A stretch of DNA of 64,000 bases from JAWKWH01 sp963669285 (GTDB lineage: Bacteria; Pseudomonadota; Alphaproteobacteria; Rhizobiales; Rhizobiaceae): NCBI GenBank assembly GCA_963669285.2, contig CAXXSI010000022.1, positions 1 to 64,000 on the forward strand, given 5' to 3'. A model generated the notes under the pieces. It ran no database searches and was not told where the DNA came from. It saw only the letters and a list, made by a program, of their open reading frames with translations. Below are positions 52,974 through 63,046 of this stretch, piece after piece; within the stretch, counting starts at the first letter, position 1, and every line of letters starts with the position of its first letter. Both the position numbers and the translations under genes were made by a program.

Positions 52974-54840
52974 TTAGTGAAGTCCAGCGCGGCGGAGGGC
53001 ATTTAGCATCCGCTCGATGAATGCCCTGTCCACTTCCGTGTAGTGAAATTTGGAGATGAGCTGCAGGTTTGCATTTGGAACAGCCTTCTTGAGATCGCTG
53101 ACATATTCGCTTGCCGCTCCAATGTCGTTTTCGAAAACAGCAATTACCGCCAAATAGGCAAGAACTCTTCCCCTCGCAGGACCGGACGAGTTGCTTGTCG
53201 CTATTTCTTTGAATATCGCCTGGGCTTCGCCATACCGCTCAAGCTTGATCAAAGCGTATCCAAGATCAATAGCTACAGTGATGGGATAAATTGGTTCGAG
53301 GCGGATGGCCAAACGCATCAACTCAACAGCTTCATCCACCTGTCCAGACATGTTTTTGATAAATCCAGCCAATGTGTGGGCGCTTGCTCCGTTTGGCGAG
53401 AGTGCCACTGCTCGTTCAGCGTGTTCCATCGCGCTTTCGTGTTTCAATTCAAACAAATCAAGCAATCCGACAAGATTATGCGTTTCGGAGCTCTGGTCAT
53501 CTCCGCTGAGATCCACGGCTTTGTCAGCGAAATGGCGCGCAGTCGACAAAGTCTCCGCCGGTGTTTTCGTCAACTGCATCATGAATTTTTGCACATGCAA
53601 CCAGCTCATCAGGCGGTTTGATGAAACAGTGTCGGGGTGGCGATCATACAAATCTCTGTAAAGCCTCTCTGCTTTTCGATGACCTTCCAAAGACCACTGC
53701 AGATAGCTGCTTCTTCCTTCAACGAACGTTCGAAATTCATCAATTGTCGAGGCGACATCGCGCATTTCTGCGCGCCATCGACGCGCCTGCTCACCCAGGG
53801 TGAGCTTGACCTCAACTTCCTCTAGAATTTTTTCCGTCAGATCATCCTGCAGTTTGAAAATGTCATTCAGCGCGTAGTCATATTGCTCCGCCCAAAGGTG
53901 CTTGCCATCAAGAGCATCAACGAGCTGTGCGACAACGCGCATGCGGTCGTCTTGCACCTGGATACTGCCTTCCATCACGTAGCGAACGCCCAGCTCTTCG
54001 GCGATCTGTTGAACCTTGGTCGGCTTTCCCTTGTAGGTAAAGACTGAATTACGAGCGATAACGAAGAGGTCGGGCGTAGACGCGAGAACCGCGATGATGT
54101 TCTCGGTCAGGCCTTCTCCGAGATAGTCTTTCGAAGGATCACCGCTCAAATTGTCGAACGGCAACACCGCGATGGACGGCTTTTCGGGAAGCTCAAATTC
54201 GTACCTGGTTAGATCGGCCGGCTCGAAGTCATAGGTGAACCGACCCTGCCATGTCACAGCGGCAAGGATGATGAGAACCACCGCCAGACCGGCAGCGAAT
54301 GCGGCACTGCGCCACACATGCCGGACCGGCATCGGTTGTGGTGGAAGCATTGTCAGCTGATGCTTTAGCTCGAACCCGGAAAACGACATCGCGCCCTTCA
54401 CCGACTTGCTCAATCTCCAGACTGTCGTTGCTGTCTATCTGGTCATGCACCGAACCAGAAACGCAGATACCAGTGCTGTCGATGCGCTTTTGTAGCTCGG
54501 TGGCCAACGTCAATCCATCACCGCGGACTTGGCCGTCTTCAACTGTGACCTCACCCTGATCGATGCCAATGCGTATGATTTGGTTGCCTTCAGATGCGGC
54601 AATTGTCTCTTCAAGAGCAATGGCACATCGAACTGCATCGGATGCATTCGTGAATCGAGCTGCAATGCTGTCACGCATGTTGCCCAACAATTCGCCATGG
54701 TGATCGGCGACTAGCTGATAAGACGACACAATGAAATCACTGAGGATTTCGTGTGCCGAACTCCCGCCGGCTTCGTCTGAACTTTCGAGACCGACGATTT
54801 CCGCAACTAAGATCGTAGCCAGCGTCTGCTCCAAACCCAA
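52974..54840 (-). pseudogene. Cyclase-homology/TPR signalling protein, frameshifted
   Basis: From ATG 54840, residues 1-160 look like a class III cyclase domain (ILVAEIVGLESSDEAGG), but the first metal aspartate is glutamate and ARFTNASDAVRCAIAL lacks the second, so it is unlikely to make cyclic nucleotide. A shift near 54350 separates it from a membrane helix (SAAFAAGLAVVLIILAAVTW), a TolB-like domain (SIAVLPFDNLSGDPSKDYLG) and TPR repeats (AMEHAERAVALSPNGASAHT). This architecture is widespread in rhizobia. One indel, so the gene may be intact in the cell. Confidence 0.75.
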
Positions 54841-55292
54841 TCAATCCAATTTGAGTAACATAATTCAAAGCTAGTTCATGGCGGCAGGTTTGAGCAATAG
54901 AACGTTGACAGTTTCCGGCATGGGCGTGGACATGCGATGATCCAACACCACGTCGTGAATGGCTCTACTTCCGAGGACAAAATCTTTAATGGCATCCCGA
55001 TTGCGACAGCGCTTCAATGTCTCAGAAGGGCTCTAAGCAGAAATTCGTCTGTTTGTGATGATGCGATCTGACTGGTTGCTTCCGGCCCCTAGCCGACATT
55101 CCAGGACCTGACTGATAAAGCGTCGCGGAACTCCAAAGCGGCCATTTGAGATTTTGTGTTTGGCGTGGTCGCCTTCCGGCCACTTCATATTGGCCACTGG
55201 CTAATGGAAATAAGCATACTCAGGTCTGAATACGGACCACGATAGTTGCTCGCAGCAGTTCCGTTATCCGCTTGGTGTGGAAAGCCGCCACA
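54841..55292. other. Gap with possible gene fragment
   Basis: No complete gene. A minus-strand open piece (54871-55032) reads ETLKRCRNRDAIKDFVLGSR and VVLDHRMSTPMPETVNVLLL before a stop, like the end of a lost protein I cannot name. The rest shows nothing. Confidence 0.3.
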
Positions 55293-55724
55293 TTAGTCAA
55301 TCAGCCTTTTCAATGTCGAGCTGGCGTTATTGAGTTCATCGACGTCGGTGATCCGGCCCATGAATTTGTGAATGAGTGGTCCGTATACCGCCCACATTCG
55401 CTTGCGCATGCGTCGACCTTTTTTGGTAATCTTCAGCACCTTACCACGCCCGTCATCTGGAAAATCCAAGACATCCACCAGCCCCTCTTCAACCAATCGC
55501 TGGAGCAGTCGCGACAGATTGGATTGTTCGAAGAGATGCGTCTTTTCGATCTCGAACGGGCGCAAGCCTTTTCGCTTTGTTCGCTCCAATTCCCAAAGGA
55601 CATCATACCAGCGCAGTGGTGGAAGGCCTTGGACCTTGAGTTCCGAATCCATCGCCCGATAGATTGCCCGTTGCGATTTGTTCAACGCGATCCATAAGTT
55701 GGTCTCTTCGTCAGTCGGTTCCAT
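55293..55724 (-). CDS. MarR-family regulator
   Basis: 143 residues from ATG 55724. LPPLRWYDVLWELERTKRKG, HLFEQSNLSRLLQRLVEEGL (recognition helix) and VDVLDFPDDGRGKVLKITKK (wing) are complete. Divergent from yceI with the palindrome TTAGATG-N6-CATCTAA (55782-55801) in the gap, a typical MarR site. Most likely represses itself and yceI. Confidence 0.9.
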   Translation of the reverse strand: MEPTDEETNLWIALNKSQRAIYRAMDSELKVQGLPPLRWYDVLWELERTKRKGLRPFEIEKTHLFEQSNLSRLLQRLVEEGLVDVLDFPDDGRGKVLKITKKGRRMRKRMWAVYGPLIHKFMGRITDVDELNNASSTLKRLID

Positions 55725-55781
55725 GTGTTCACATTCCGGTGAGTGATGAGGTTTCGCATTGCGCAGATCATACAAATCCAA

Positions 55782-55801
55782 TTAGATGCATTTTCATCTA
55801 A
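55782..55801. promoter_or_regulatory. MarR operator candidate
   Basis: TTAGATG and its inverse CATCTAA with a 6-base centre, between the divergent marR and yceI genes, 58 bp from the former's start and 86 bp from the latter's. Confidence 0.65.
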
Positions 55802-55886
55802 ATCAACCCCAGGCATAGTCTCAGGCAGAAATCGAGTGGCGGCAGTTATCCACGTGAAGCGATTGATCAATGATAGGAGTACAAAG

Positions 55887-56486
55887 ATGACATGCATTAA
55901 GATCTCGAGCCTGGCGGCGGTGCCAATTTTGCTGGCATTTATCAGTACCCCGGTGTTTGCAGGGGAGACATACTACACCGATCAAGGCCACACTGAAGTA
56001 CGCCTTCAATGGAGCCACGCTGGCGTTTCGACACAAGCGGCCGAGTTTACGACAGTGAAAGGAAAACTTGATCTTGAACCAGACAATGTAGAGCAATCCT
56101 CGCTCAGCGTAACGATTGATGCGTCAAGCATATCAACCGGATTTGGTCCACTTGATGATCATATGAAGAGTGCCGATTTTCTTGAGGTAGAAACATATCC
56201 GCAGATCACGTTCAGCAGTACGGGCGTGAAACAAACAGGTGACACAACTGCCGACGTCACCGGCGACTTGACCATTCATGGCGTGACGAAATCTGTGACG
56301 CTGAAAACCACGCTCACCCATCGCGGCGACCATCCGATCGGAAAATTCCTGGACTACTACAAGGGAAAATGGGTCGCCTTTACTGCCACGGCGGAAATCG
56401 ATCACGTGGCCTTCAATGTTGGCAACAAATTCCCTACCGGACCGATCTCGATCTCGATCGTCACTGAGATGAAGGATAGGGAATAG
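55887..56486 (+). CDS. YceI-family periplasmic lipid-binding protein
   Basis: 199 residues, ATG 55887 behind TAGGAG. Signal peptide (LAAVPILLAFISTPVFA), then TYYTDQGHTEVRLQWSHAGV, SADFLEVETYPQITFSSTGV and DLTIHGVTKSVTLKTTLTHR, the marks of the YceI beta-barrel that holds isoprenoid-like ligands. The next gene carries a second YceI domain, so the two may share the ligand. Confidence 0.95.
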   Translation: MTCIKISSLAAVPILLAFISTPVFAGETYYTDQGHTEVRLQWSHAGVSTQAAEFTTVKGKLDLEPDNVEQSSLSVTIDASSISTGFGPLDDHMKSADFLEVETYPQITFSSTGVKQTGDTTADVTGDLTIHGVTKSVTLKTTLTHRGDHPIGKFLDYYKGKWVAFTATAEIDHVAFNVGNKFPTGPISISIVTEMKDRE

Positions 56487-56617
56487 GCCTCTGACGCAAT
56501 GCCGACCGTTTGCGGCGACCGGCAGACTTCAACATTTTGGCGCCTTCGACGAAGGCGCCATTGAAGTTTCATAGAGGTACGGTCAACATCAACTGGTTCT
56601 AATCAATCGGGCGTCAC

Positions 56618-57844
56618 GTGCTTGCAAACAGACCACAGACCTATGGACTTGTCGCCCAACTACTTCACTGGGCAACAGCGGCGCTCATCCTCTCGCTTAT
56701 CCCGCTGGGACTTTATATGCATGAGTTGCCTGCCAGCTCAGCAGCGGAAGCGATGCATAAATCGTGGTTTTACTCGTTGCACAAGACGCTTGGCGTCGCA
56801 GTGCTGTTTTTGGCCGTCTTAAGGATAGGCTGGACAATCCTCCAACCGCATCCGAAGCCGTTAAACGGGGACCGGCGGATAGAAAACCTGGCCGCACAAA
56901 CGGTACACTGGATTCTGTACGGCGCCATCATTGCCATGCCGCTGAGCGGCTGGCTACATCATTCGGCGTTGGAAGGATTTGCACCGATCTGGTGGCCATT
57001 GCCACAGGACCTGCCGCTAGTACCCAAGAACGCAGAGCTAGCTTCCGTATTCGGCGCGGCACATTTCTTCATTGCCATTTTGCTGGGTGTATCTCTGGTT
57101 TTGCATATCGGGGGAGCGTTGAAGCATTTGTTGTTGGATCGGGACGAAACCCTGGCTCGAATGATCCCGTTTCGCGAGGTCGATGCGCCAGTCAATCTTC
57201 CAGATCCGCAACATCGGCAGTTGCCATTTGTGTTGGCTGCCTCGGCGTATGTGGTTGTCGGTGTGGCCATGTTGGCTGCTTCCTACATCAGCGGATCAGA
57301 GAGCCAAACGGCGGCGGATGTGACAGATGCTGCAGATGCGACAGCATCACGTTGGCAAGTAGACATGGACAGAAGTCGGCTCGAAATTCAGATTATCCAA
57401 TCTGGATCGCCGGTTACCGGGAAATTTGAACAATGGCGTGCTGTTATAGATTTCGATCCGAATGATCTCGCGGCAGCCCAGGTCTCGGTCGAAGTTGACG
57501 TAGCTAGCCTCAATATCGGTGCCGTGAGCGAACAAGCAAGGTCACCAGACTTTCTGAACGCTACCCAGTTTCCGGTGGCCAAATTCGTTGCTGATAAATT
57601 TGGCGAGACCGGCACCGGCATGTACGAGGCAAGCGGTTCTTTAGACTTAGCAGGCCACAGCAGACCGATTGTGTTGCCGTTTGCTCTGCAGATTGAAGAC
57701 GGTCGGGCCTTTGTCGAAGGCCGCGTTACGCTCAACCGGCTTGATTTCGATATCGGCCGGCAAGGATTTTCGACTGATCAGATGATCGGCTTTGGCGTTG
57801 ACGTTATTGTCACGATCGAAGCGGAGAAGCCTCCAGCCACCTGA
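56618..57844 (+). CDS. Cytochrome b561 fused to YceI domain
   Basis: 408 residues from GTG 56618. Residues 8-185 are a four-helix cytochrome b561 with histidines in QLLHWATAALIL, YSLHKTLGVAVLFLAVLRIG, TVHWILYGAIIAMPLSGWLH and VLHIGGALKH for two hemes. A fifth helix (LPFVLAASAYVVVGVAMLAA) leads to a periplasmic YceI domain from about 245 (SRWQVDMDRSRLEIQI; SPDFLNATQFPVAKFV). The fusion links a quinol-type heme protein to a lipid carrier, so quinone handling is likely. Follows yceI by 131 bp. Confidence 0.9.
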   Translation: MLANRPQTYGLVAQLLHWATAALILSLIPLGLYMHELPASSAAEAMHKSWFYSLHKTLGVAVLFLAVLRIGWTILQPHPKPLNGDRRIENLAAQTVHWILYGAIIAMPLSGWLHHSALEGFAPIWWPLPQDLPLVPKNAELASVFGAAHFFIAILLGVSLVLHIGGALKHLLLDRDETLARMIPFREVDAPVNLPDPQHRQLPFVLAASAYVVVGVAMLAASYISGSESQTAADVTDAADATASRWQVDMDRSRLEIQIIQSGSPVTGKFEQWRAVIDFDPNDLAAAQVSVEVDVASLNIGAVSEQARSPDFLNATQFPVAKFVADKFGETGTGMYEASGSLDLAGHSRPIVLPFALQIEDGRAFVEGRVTLNRLDFDIGRQGFSTDQMIGFGVDVIVTIEAEKPPAT

Positions 57845-58200
57845 TTGGTTGGATGACGTGCGCAATCCCGGAATTTTCCACTGAAGCAATCCGTATTGAA
57901 TTGAGAACTGCTGCCCTATGTCGCCAAAGCGATCGATCGGTAGAATCGGCCCACAGCCGACATTCAGAGAATGTTCGATTTTTTACACCGCACAATTCGC
58001 GAAGCAGACCTTGGGGCCTAAGCGTTAGAAGATGTGCGAAAGACAGCTCGGCAGACAAGCCGGCAGCGAGTTTTCAGCGCAATTCTCCTGATTGCGAACT
58101 GATGCGTACAGGCCATTTGTTCGAACTCTGTGCACGCTTGGTCAGTTCGTATGGCGAACAATCTTGACTAACGCGGAGTATTGCGAGGATTTATGCGGGT
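57845..58200. other. Gap without recognisable gene
   Basis: 356 bp between two convergent genes. I see no open frame with protein character and no strong hairpin. Confidence 0.4.
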
Positions 58201-59820
58201 TTAATCGTCGGCAACTTTTCTCAGTCGGAATCTTTGTATCTTTCCGGACTCATTGCGAGGCAGACGATTTCTGACTCTGATCTTTCGTGGATACTTGTAT
58301 GGTGCAATCGCTCCTTTCACATATTCCCGGAGTTCCTGGGTCACGCCATCCAGGTCAACATGCGGGCTGCTTAGCACGACATAAGCCACAACGATTTGCC
58401 CGCGCTCCGCATCCGGTTCGCCGATGACAGCACATTCCGCAACCATGGGATGCTCCAAGAGAGCGTTTTCGACCTCAAGACCTGATATGTTGTAGCCCGC
58501 TGAAATGATCATGTCGTCATATCGCGTATGATAAGAAATGTAGCCGTCGGCATTCATGGAACACGCGTCGCCTGTGAGGTTCCATCCGTCCTTCACGTAG
58601 TCCGTCTGTCGGGGATCATCGAGATAACGACACCCCGTCGGTCCTTTGACAGCAAGACGGCCGATCTGATTGGACGCCAGAGCATTGCCGTCATCATCGA
58701 GTATGGAAAGTTCAAAACCTGGTATCGCCGGTCCAATGAGCCCGGCTCGGATGTTGGCGCCAGTGGCGCCGGCAAATGCATGCAGCATCTCCGTGGAGCC
58801 AATCACCTCCGTCAACTCGCACCCCGTTTCCCGGCGCCAGGCCTCGCGCGTCGGGAGCGGTAAAGCTTCGCCGGACGAGACCGCCAGGCGCAAATGCTCC
58901 AGCTGCCGCAGATCCTTCTGAACCAACATTTGCTGGAAGAATGTTGGAACCGTAAAGCAGACGGTTGCCTTGTAGTGATCAACGGCTCTCAGCAATTCTT
59001 TCGGTGAGTAGCTTGGGTTCAAGACCGTGCATGCACCTGCTTGCAGCGGAAACACCAACAAACCACCCAGTCCAAATGTAAAGGCCAGTGGTGGGGTGCC
59101 AATAAAGACATCATCCGGCTGTGGTGAGAGTATATGACGACCGACGGTCTCACATATGGCCAGCACGTCGCGATGAAAATGAACGGTGGCTTTGGGCTGT
59201 CCCGTTGTGCCGGAAGTAAAGGCGATCAGCGAGATGTCATCAGCCAGTGTCGCACATGTTTCAGTCTCGGGCTGCCGGTGCTCGATAAGACCATTGAGTT
59301 CGCCGCTTTCGGCGCCGTAGCTGACCAGCGGCAACTCAACATCAAGCGTGCTGACAGCATCGTGCAACTCCGCAGTGAGAGCCGCATCACAAAACGCTAA
59401 GGCTGGCTTTGCCATCTTGACAATGGTTCGAAGTTCCGAGGCGCGCAGGAGCGACATTGTAGTGACGGCAATCGCGCCGATTTTCTGAATGGCGAGCCAA
59501 ATTGCTGCCAATTCCGGCGAGTTGGCCCCGCGAACAAGAACGCGATTGCCCGGTTCAATTGCAAAATGATCGACCATGAGATGAGCGATACGTCCGACAC
59601 GGTCGGCCAGTTGCTCGTAGGTCCAATGATGATCGGCGCTCACAACGGACACGCGATACATCGTTTCATCCTGCAGATGTCGATCGAGGAGAAACGAAAC
59701 GCAGTTTAGGGATCCCGTGAGTGGCACGCCCGGCAGCGGCAGGATCTCCGGCCAGTTGTTTGAGGAAGGTAGGCGGTCATGTACAAAGCGATCAGTTTGT
59801 GGACTCTGCCAACCGCTCAT
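58201..59820 (-). CDS. AMP-binding acyl/aryl-CoA ligase (2-aminobenzoate-CoA ligase-like)
   Basis: 539 residues. SLIAFTSGTTGQPKATVHFH is the AMP-binding signature (P-loop), ELTEVIGSTEMLHAFAG the motif near the substrate pocket, RYDDMIISAGYNISGLEVEN the hinge, and RLPRNESGKIQRFRLRK the catalytic lysine. Overall it resembles benzoate/2-aminobenzoate-CoA ligases. It overlaps an old-yellow-enzyme gene by 4 bp (ATGA), and 2-aminobenzoyl-CoA pathways also use a flavoprotein of that fold. Substrate is inferred. Confidence 0.85.
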   Translation of the reverse strand: MSGWQSPQTDRFVHDRLPSSNNWPEILPLPGVPLTGSLNCVSFLLDRHLQDETMYRVSVVSADHHWTYEQLADRVGRIAHLMVDHFAIEPGNRVLVRGANSPELAAIWLAIQKIGAIAVTTMSLLRASELRTIVKMAKPALAFCDAALTAELHDAVSTLDVELPLVSYGAESGELNGLIEHRQPETETCATLADDISLIAFTSGTTGQPKATVHFHRDVLAICETVGRHILSPQPDDVFIGTPPLAFTFGLGGLLVFPLQAGACTVLNPSYSPKELLRAVDHYKATVCFTVPTFFQQMLVQKDLRQLEHLRLAVSSGEALPLPTREAWRRETGCELTEVIGSTEMLHAFAGATGANIRAGLIGPAIPGFELSILDDDGNALASNQIGRLAVKGPTGCRYLDDPRQTDYVKDGWNLTGDACSMNADGYISYHTRYDDMIISAGYNISGLEVENALLEHPMVAECAVIGEPDAERGQIVVAYVVLSSPHVDLDGVTQELREYVKGAIAPYKYPRKIRVRNRLPRNESGKIQRFRLRKVADD

Positions 59821-61271
59821 ACGGCAGTCCAGTCCGGAGCGGTCAAACGACGTCTTCCGTCGGATGATTTCAATATGTTCGGTTCATCGAGGGCCAGTCT
59901 GTCCCATAAATTGCAGGTCACCTGCTTGTGCGATTGATCGAGGCCTTCACAGTAGTTTGTATATTCGCACAGTCGGACCTGATCGCCGTGACCGGTCTCA
60001 AGCTTGAGAAACCAGTCCGGATCGGCAAGAGATTGACGTGCGGCACCGATAACATCTGCCACGCCATCGCGAAGCGCGGCCTCCGCCCCTGAAAAACTGT
60101 GAATGCCACCGGCGGCAACCACTGGAGTATCGAAACCGGCACTACGCACGGCTTGGCGAATGGCCTTGGTTGCAGCAAAATTTCGACCGAAGGGGCCAAA
60201 CTTGTCTGAAATGAACTGCGGCATACACTCGTAGCCACTTCGGCCAGTGTAGGGATAAGCGGCCGCACCCAGCTTTGGCTGTTTTGCGTCGTCGAATTTG
60301 CCTCCCCTTGAGAGCGAAAGGAAATCCATACCCGCTTGGGCAAACTCCCTTGCAAAGAAACATACGTCGTCCAGCGCACTACCACCCTCGATTGCTTCAT
60401 CAGCCAGAAACCTCGCGCCGACCGCAAAGCGGCCTGAAACCGATTCCCGGACCCGCTGAAAGACCTCCAATGGAAGCTGGATCCTGCCTTCAAGGCTCCC
60501 GCCATAGCCATCGTCACGGTTATTTGTCGCCGACAGGAATGACGCCATGGTGTAAGCATGCGCATAGTGCAGTTCTACGCCGTCAAATCCCGCTTTCTCA
60601 GCTCGTAGTGCGGCAGAGGAAAACAGAGGCGGCAGATTCTTGGGAAGCTCCACAATATGTTGAAGGTGGGTATCGCTAACCCGCTCGCGATGCCCCATAG
60701 TCAGTGCTTCCCACTCCCTGTCGCGGAGCACTGTCTGCAGTTCGTTGTCATCCAGTGCGATGAGTGCTTTGCGAACATCTTGCTCTTCGGATTCAGCCAA
60801 ATCGAGTTTCTGCCGGTGGTGGTCGGTGATTTCGAGAAAACGGGAGAGAAACTTCTCGCGAGGTGGACGCCGCTTTATTGCCAGAAAATCAATGAGCTGA
60901 ATAAGGAGTTTTGTTGCTCCACCACTCTCACGCTTCACCCGTGCTACCAGATCGGTCAATCCGTCCAGAAATCGATCATGGCTAATTCGAAGCAGCGGCC
61001 CCGACGGTACATCGCGAATGCCGGTGGCTTCGACGACGATCGCCGCCGGACGTCCGCGTGCCAAACGGCCATACCAGTCCAAGACCTCAGATGTGACATA
61101 CCCCTCGTCGGTTGCACGCCATGGTACCATCGCCGGCACCCAGGTGCGGTTGCGAAGTTTCAAGCGTTCCGCTTTCAGCGGAGAGAAAAGCAATGATGCC
61201 TCGATCTCGCGCGCACTTGGCAGCTTGCCAATCTCAGATTGCCATCGGATCTTCTCTGGGGGCTTCCACAT
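59817..61271 (-). CDS. NADH:flavin oxidoreductase, old yellow enzyme family
   Basis: 484 residues. LKLRNRTWVPAMVPWRATDE begins the FMN barrel; GFDGVELHYAHAYTMASFLS has the active-site His-x2 pair region, then NNRDDGYGGSLEGRIQLPL, and VAAGGIHSFSGAEAALRDG binds the phosphate. Slightly longer than classic OYEs, with an insertion around 130-180. No iron-sulfur cysteine set, so closer to the OYE than to the dienoyl-CoA reductase branch. Operon with the CoA ligase. Confidence 0.85.
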   Translation of the reverse strand: MWKPPEKIRWQSEIGKLPSAREIEASLLFSPLKAERLKLRNRTWVPAMVPWRATDEGYVTSEVLDWYGRLARGRPAAIVVEATGIRDVPSGPLLRISHDRFLDGLTDLVARVKRESGGATKLLIQLIDFLAIKRRPPREKFLSRFLEITDHHRQKLDLAESEEQDVRKALIALDDNELQTVLRDREWEALTMGHRERVSDTHLQHIVELPKNLPPLFSSAALRAEKAGFDGVELHYAHAYTMASFLSATNNRDDGYGGSLEGRIQLPLEVFQRVRESVSGRFAVGARFLADEAIEGGSALDDVCFFAREFAQAGMDFLSLSRGGKFDDAKQPKLGAAAYPYTGRSGYECMPQFISDKFGPFGRNFAATKAIRQAVRSAGFDTPVVAAGGIHSFSGAEAALRDGVADVIGAARQSLADPDWFLKLETGHGDQVRLCEYTNYCEGLDQSHKQVTCNLWDRLALDEPNILKSSDGRRRLTAPDWTAV

Positions 61272-61946
61272 GACAACGCGTTGTGCAGGATGAGGATGAA
61301 GCGCTTGTTTGCCGAGGCGATAACCAACGCCTGTTTTGCGAGCAAAGTTATTGCATGGCCCCGGTGATGTCTAGCGACCAACACTGGCGAGGATTAATGT
61401 CAATTGACTGCACGAAGTCGATTATCTCCACCATGGCTTTCCATGGAAACTCTCAATCAGGGCTAATAGGTCAATCGATATGCTATCTCAGTTGCCTCTC
61501 AATCGACTCGCTACAGCGAAAATGAATATTCTACCTAACGCGCCCGCAAGATGGATCTAATCCGTCGGGATCCGGAATCACAATTAGTTTTCCGCTCTAT
61601 GGCTGTTCAGAGTGCATAACGGCATTATCAGTTCTATTGTGTCATCTCGGACGCGACTTCGTTCGAAGGAGCGGAAGGAATCAAATTCCGCGGTTTGGTT
61701 TTCAGCTTTTTTCAGCACCTACGCTCGGAAGCAATCCGGCTGTCGCCTTTTACGCAATCAGCTAGGAGGATTCAGCACAGAGTAGATTCATGATCATAAA
61801 GCAGTCCTGGGGATTGCAGGAGTGACTTGTGGGATGAATCGCTCGATTTGCAAGGTGCCTGTCTCAAATCGACTTCGCTAAGCAATAGCAATATGCCTGA
61901 CAGACAATTGTTGATTGTTGAGTCCGATCATGGTTCATATTCTGGC
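61272..61946. other. Gap between divergent operons
   Basis: About 675 bp between the OYE start and the LacI gene. It should hold both promoters, but I can fix none with confidence. No protein-like frame of its own. Confidence 0.4.
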
Positions 61947-62954
61947 ATGAACAAGGTCAGTATCACTGACGTTGCGCGTCGAGCGGGGTGCTCTAATGCA
62001 ACGGCGTCTTACGCGCTCAACGACAGCGGCCGGGTCGCCGAGCGCACCCGCGACAAGGTGCTCAAAGCAGCATCGGAACTGGGTTTCATTCCGGATCATT
62101 CGGCTATTAGATTGCGCACAGGACGATCCAATCAGATTGGTGCAATCATCAATGACATCAACAATCCATTTTTTGCCGAGTTGGTGTCCGAGTTCGAGAT
62201 TGAAGCCTGGAACGCAGGCTACCTGACCATACTGGCAACCTCGCAGGACGATCCGGAACGCCAGAAGCGGCTAATCGAATCGATGGTGTCGCACGGAGTG
62301 GCAGGCGTGGTGATAAGTCCAGTGCATGGCAGCCAAGTCAACGATCTGCAACCTTTCAAGCAGCGGGCGATCCCCTATCTGGTTTGTGTTCGTGATATCG
62401 AGGACGCCGATGCCGGTTTGGTTGTAGCGGACGATTTCCTTGCTGGTGTCATCGCCGCCCGCCATGCCATTGAGAAGGGCCATCGGCGTATGGCATTCAT
62501 TGGTGGATATAAACATACAACGACATGGCAACGTCGCCTTGCGGGCATGCGTCAAGCGGCGGACGATTGTGGTTGTGCAGACATGTCGATTGATCTTTTC
62601 CCGGGTTCGGAAGGTCCGGAGTTCGGCGCCAAGGTGGTCGGTGAACTGCTTGGTGGTGATGCGCGACCAACCCTGATCATCGGGCTAAACGACGACACGG
62701 CCATCGGTGCCTATCTGGCAGCCCGCGAGGCGGGAATACAGATTGGCCGGGATTTGTCCGTCATCGGATTCGACAATATTCCACAGACAAACCTGCTTTT
62801 GCCTGCCATGACGACGGTGGAACTGTTTCCTCGGGAAATGGGCCGCCAATGCGCCAAACAGTTGACACGACTACTCGGTGCGGGCCCTGATGCCAGTGAA
62901 ACTGTCAAGGTTTCACCGGTTCTGATCGAACGCGGATCCATCGCCCAGATCTGA
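61947..62954 (+). CDS. LacI-family transcriptional repressor
   Basis: 335 residues from ATG 61947. VSITDVARRAGCSNATASYA is the DNA-binding helix-turn-helix, followed by the hinge helix (SAIRLRTGRSNQIGAI). The sugar-binding-like core has INDINNPFFAELVSEFEIEA and DLSVIGFDNIPQTNLLLPAM. The operator candidate TGAAACGTTTCA lies 36 bp past the stop and ahead of the GMC oxidoreductase, so it probably controls that gene. Confidence 0.9.
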   Translation: MNKVSITDVARRAGCSNATASYALNDSGRVAERTRDKVLKAASELGFIPDHSAIRLRTGRSNQIGAIINDINNPFFAELVSEFEIEAWNAGYLTILATSQDDPERQKRLIESMVSHGVAGVVISPVHGSQVNDLQPFKQRAIPYLVCVRDIEDADAGLVVADDFLAGVIAARHAIEKGHRRMAFIGGYKHTTTWQRRLAGMRQAADDCGCADMSIDLFPGSEGPEFGAKVVGELLGGDARPTLIIGLNDDTAIGAYLAAREAGIQIGRDLSVIGFDNIPQTNLLLPAMTTVELFPREMGRQCAKQLTRLLGAGPDASETVKVSPVLIERGSIAQI

Positions 62955-62990
62955 ATCACGACAGTCCAGCTTGACTCTGCTTCCGTCATG

Positions 62991-63021
62991 TGAAACGTTT
63001 CATGTAACTAATTAGTTACAT
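62991..63021. promoter_or_regulatory. LacI-type operator and adjoining 20-bp palindrome
   Basis: TGAAACGTTTCA at 62991-63002 fits the LacI-family centre. It runs straight into ATGTAACTAATTAGTTACAT (63002-63021), a perfect palindrome with a different half-site, as for a GntR-type protein. Two factors may meet at this promoter. Confidence 0.65.
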
Positions 63022-63046
63022 AATAATGTAGAACAGGTCGGCATCC

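Noticed and set aside
52974..54840. Third active cyclase of a defence system
   Set aside because: Metal aspartates are missing, and the TolB/TPR architecture is a common chromosomal family.
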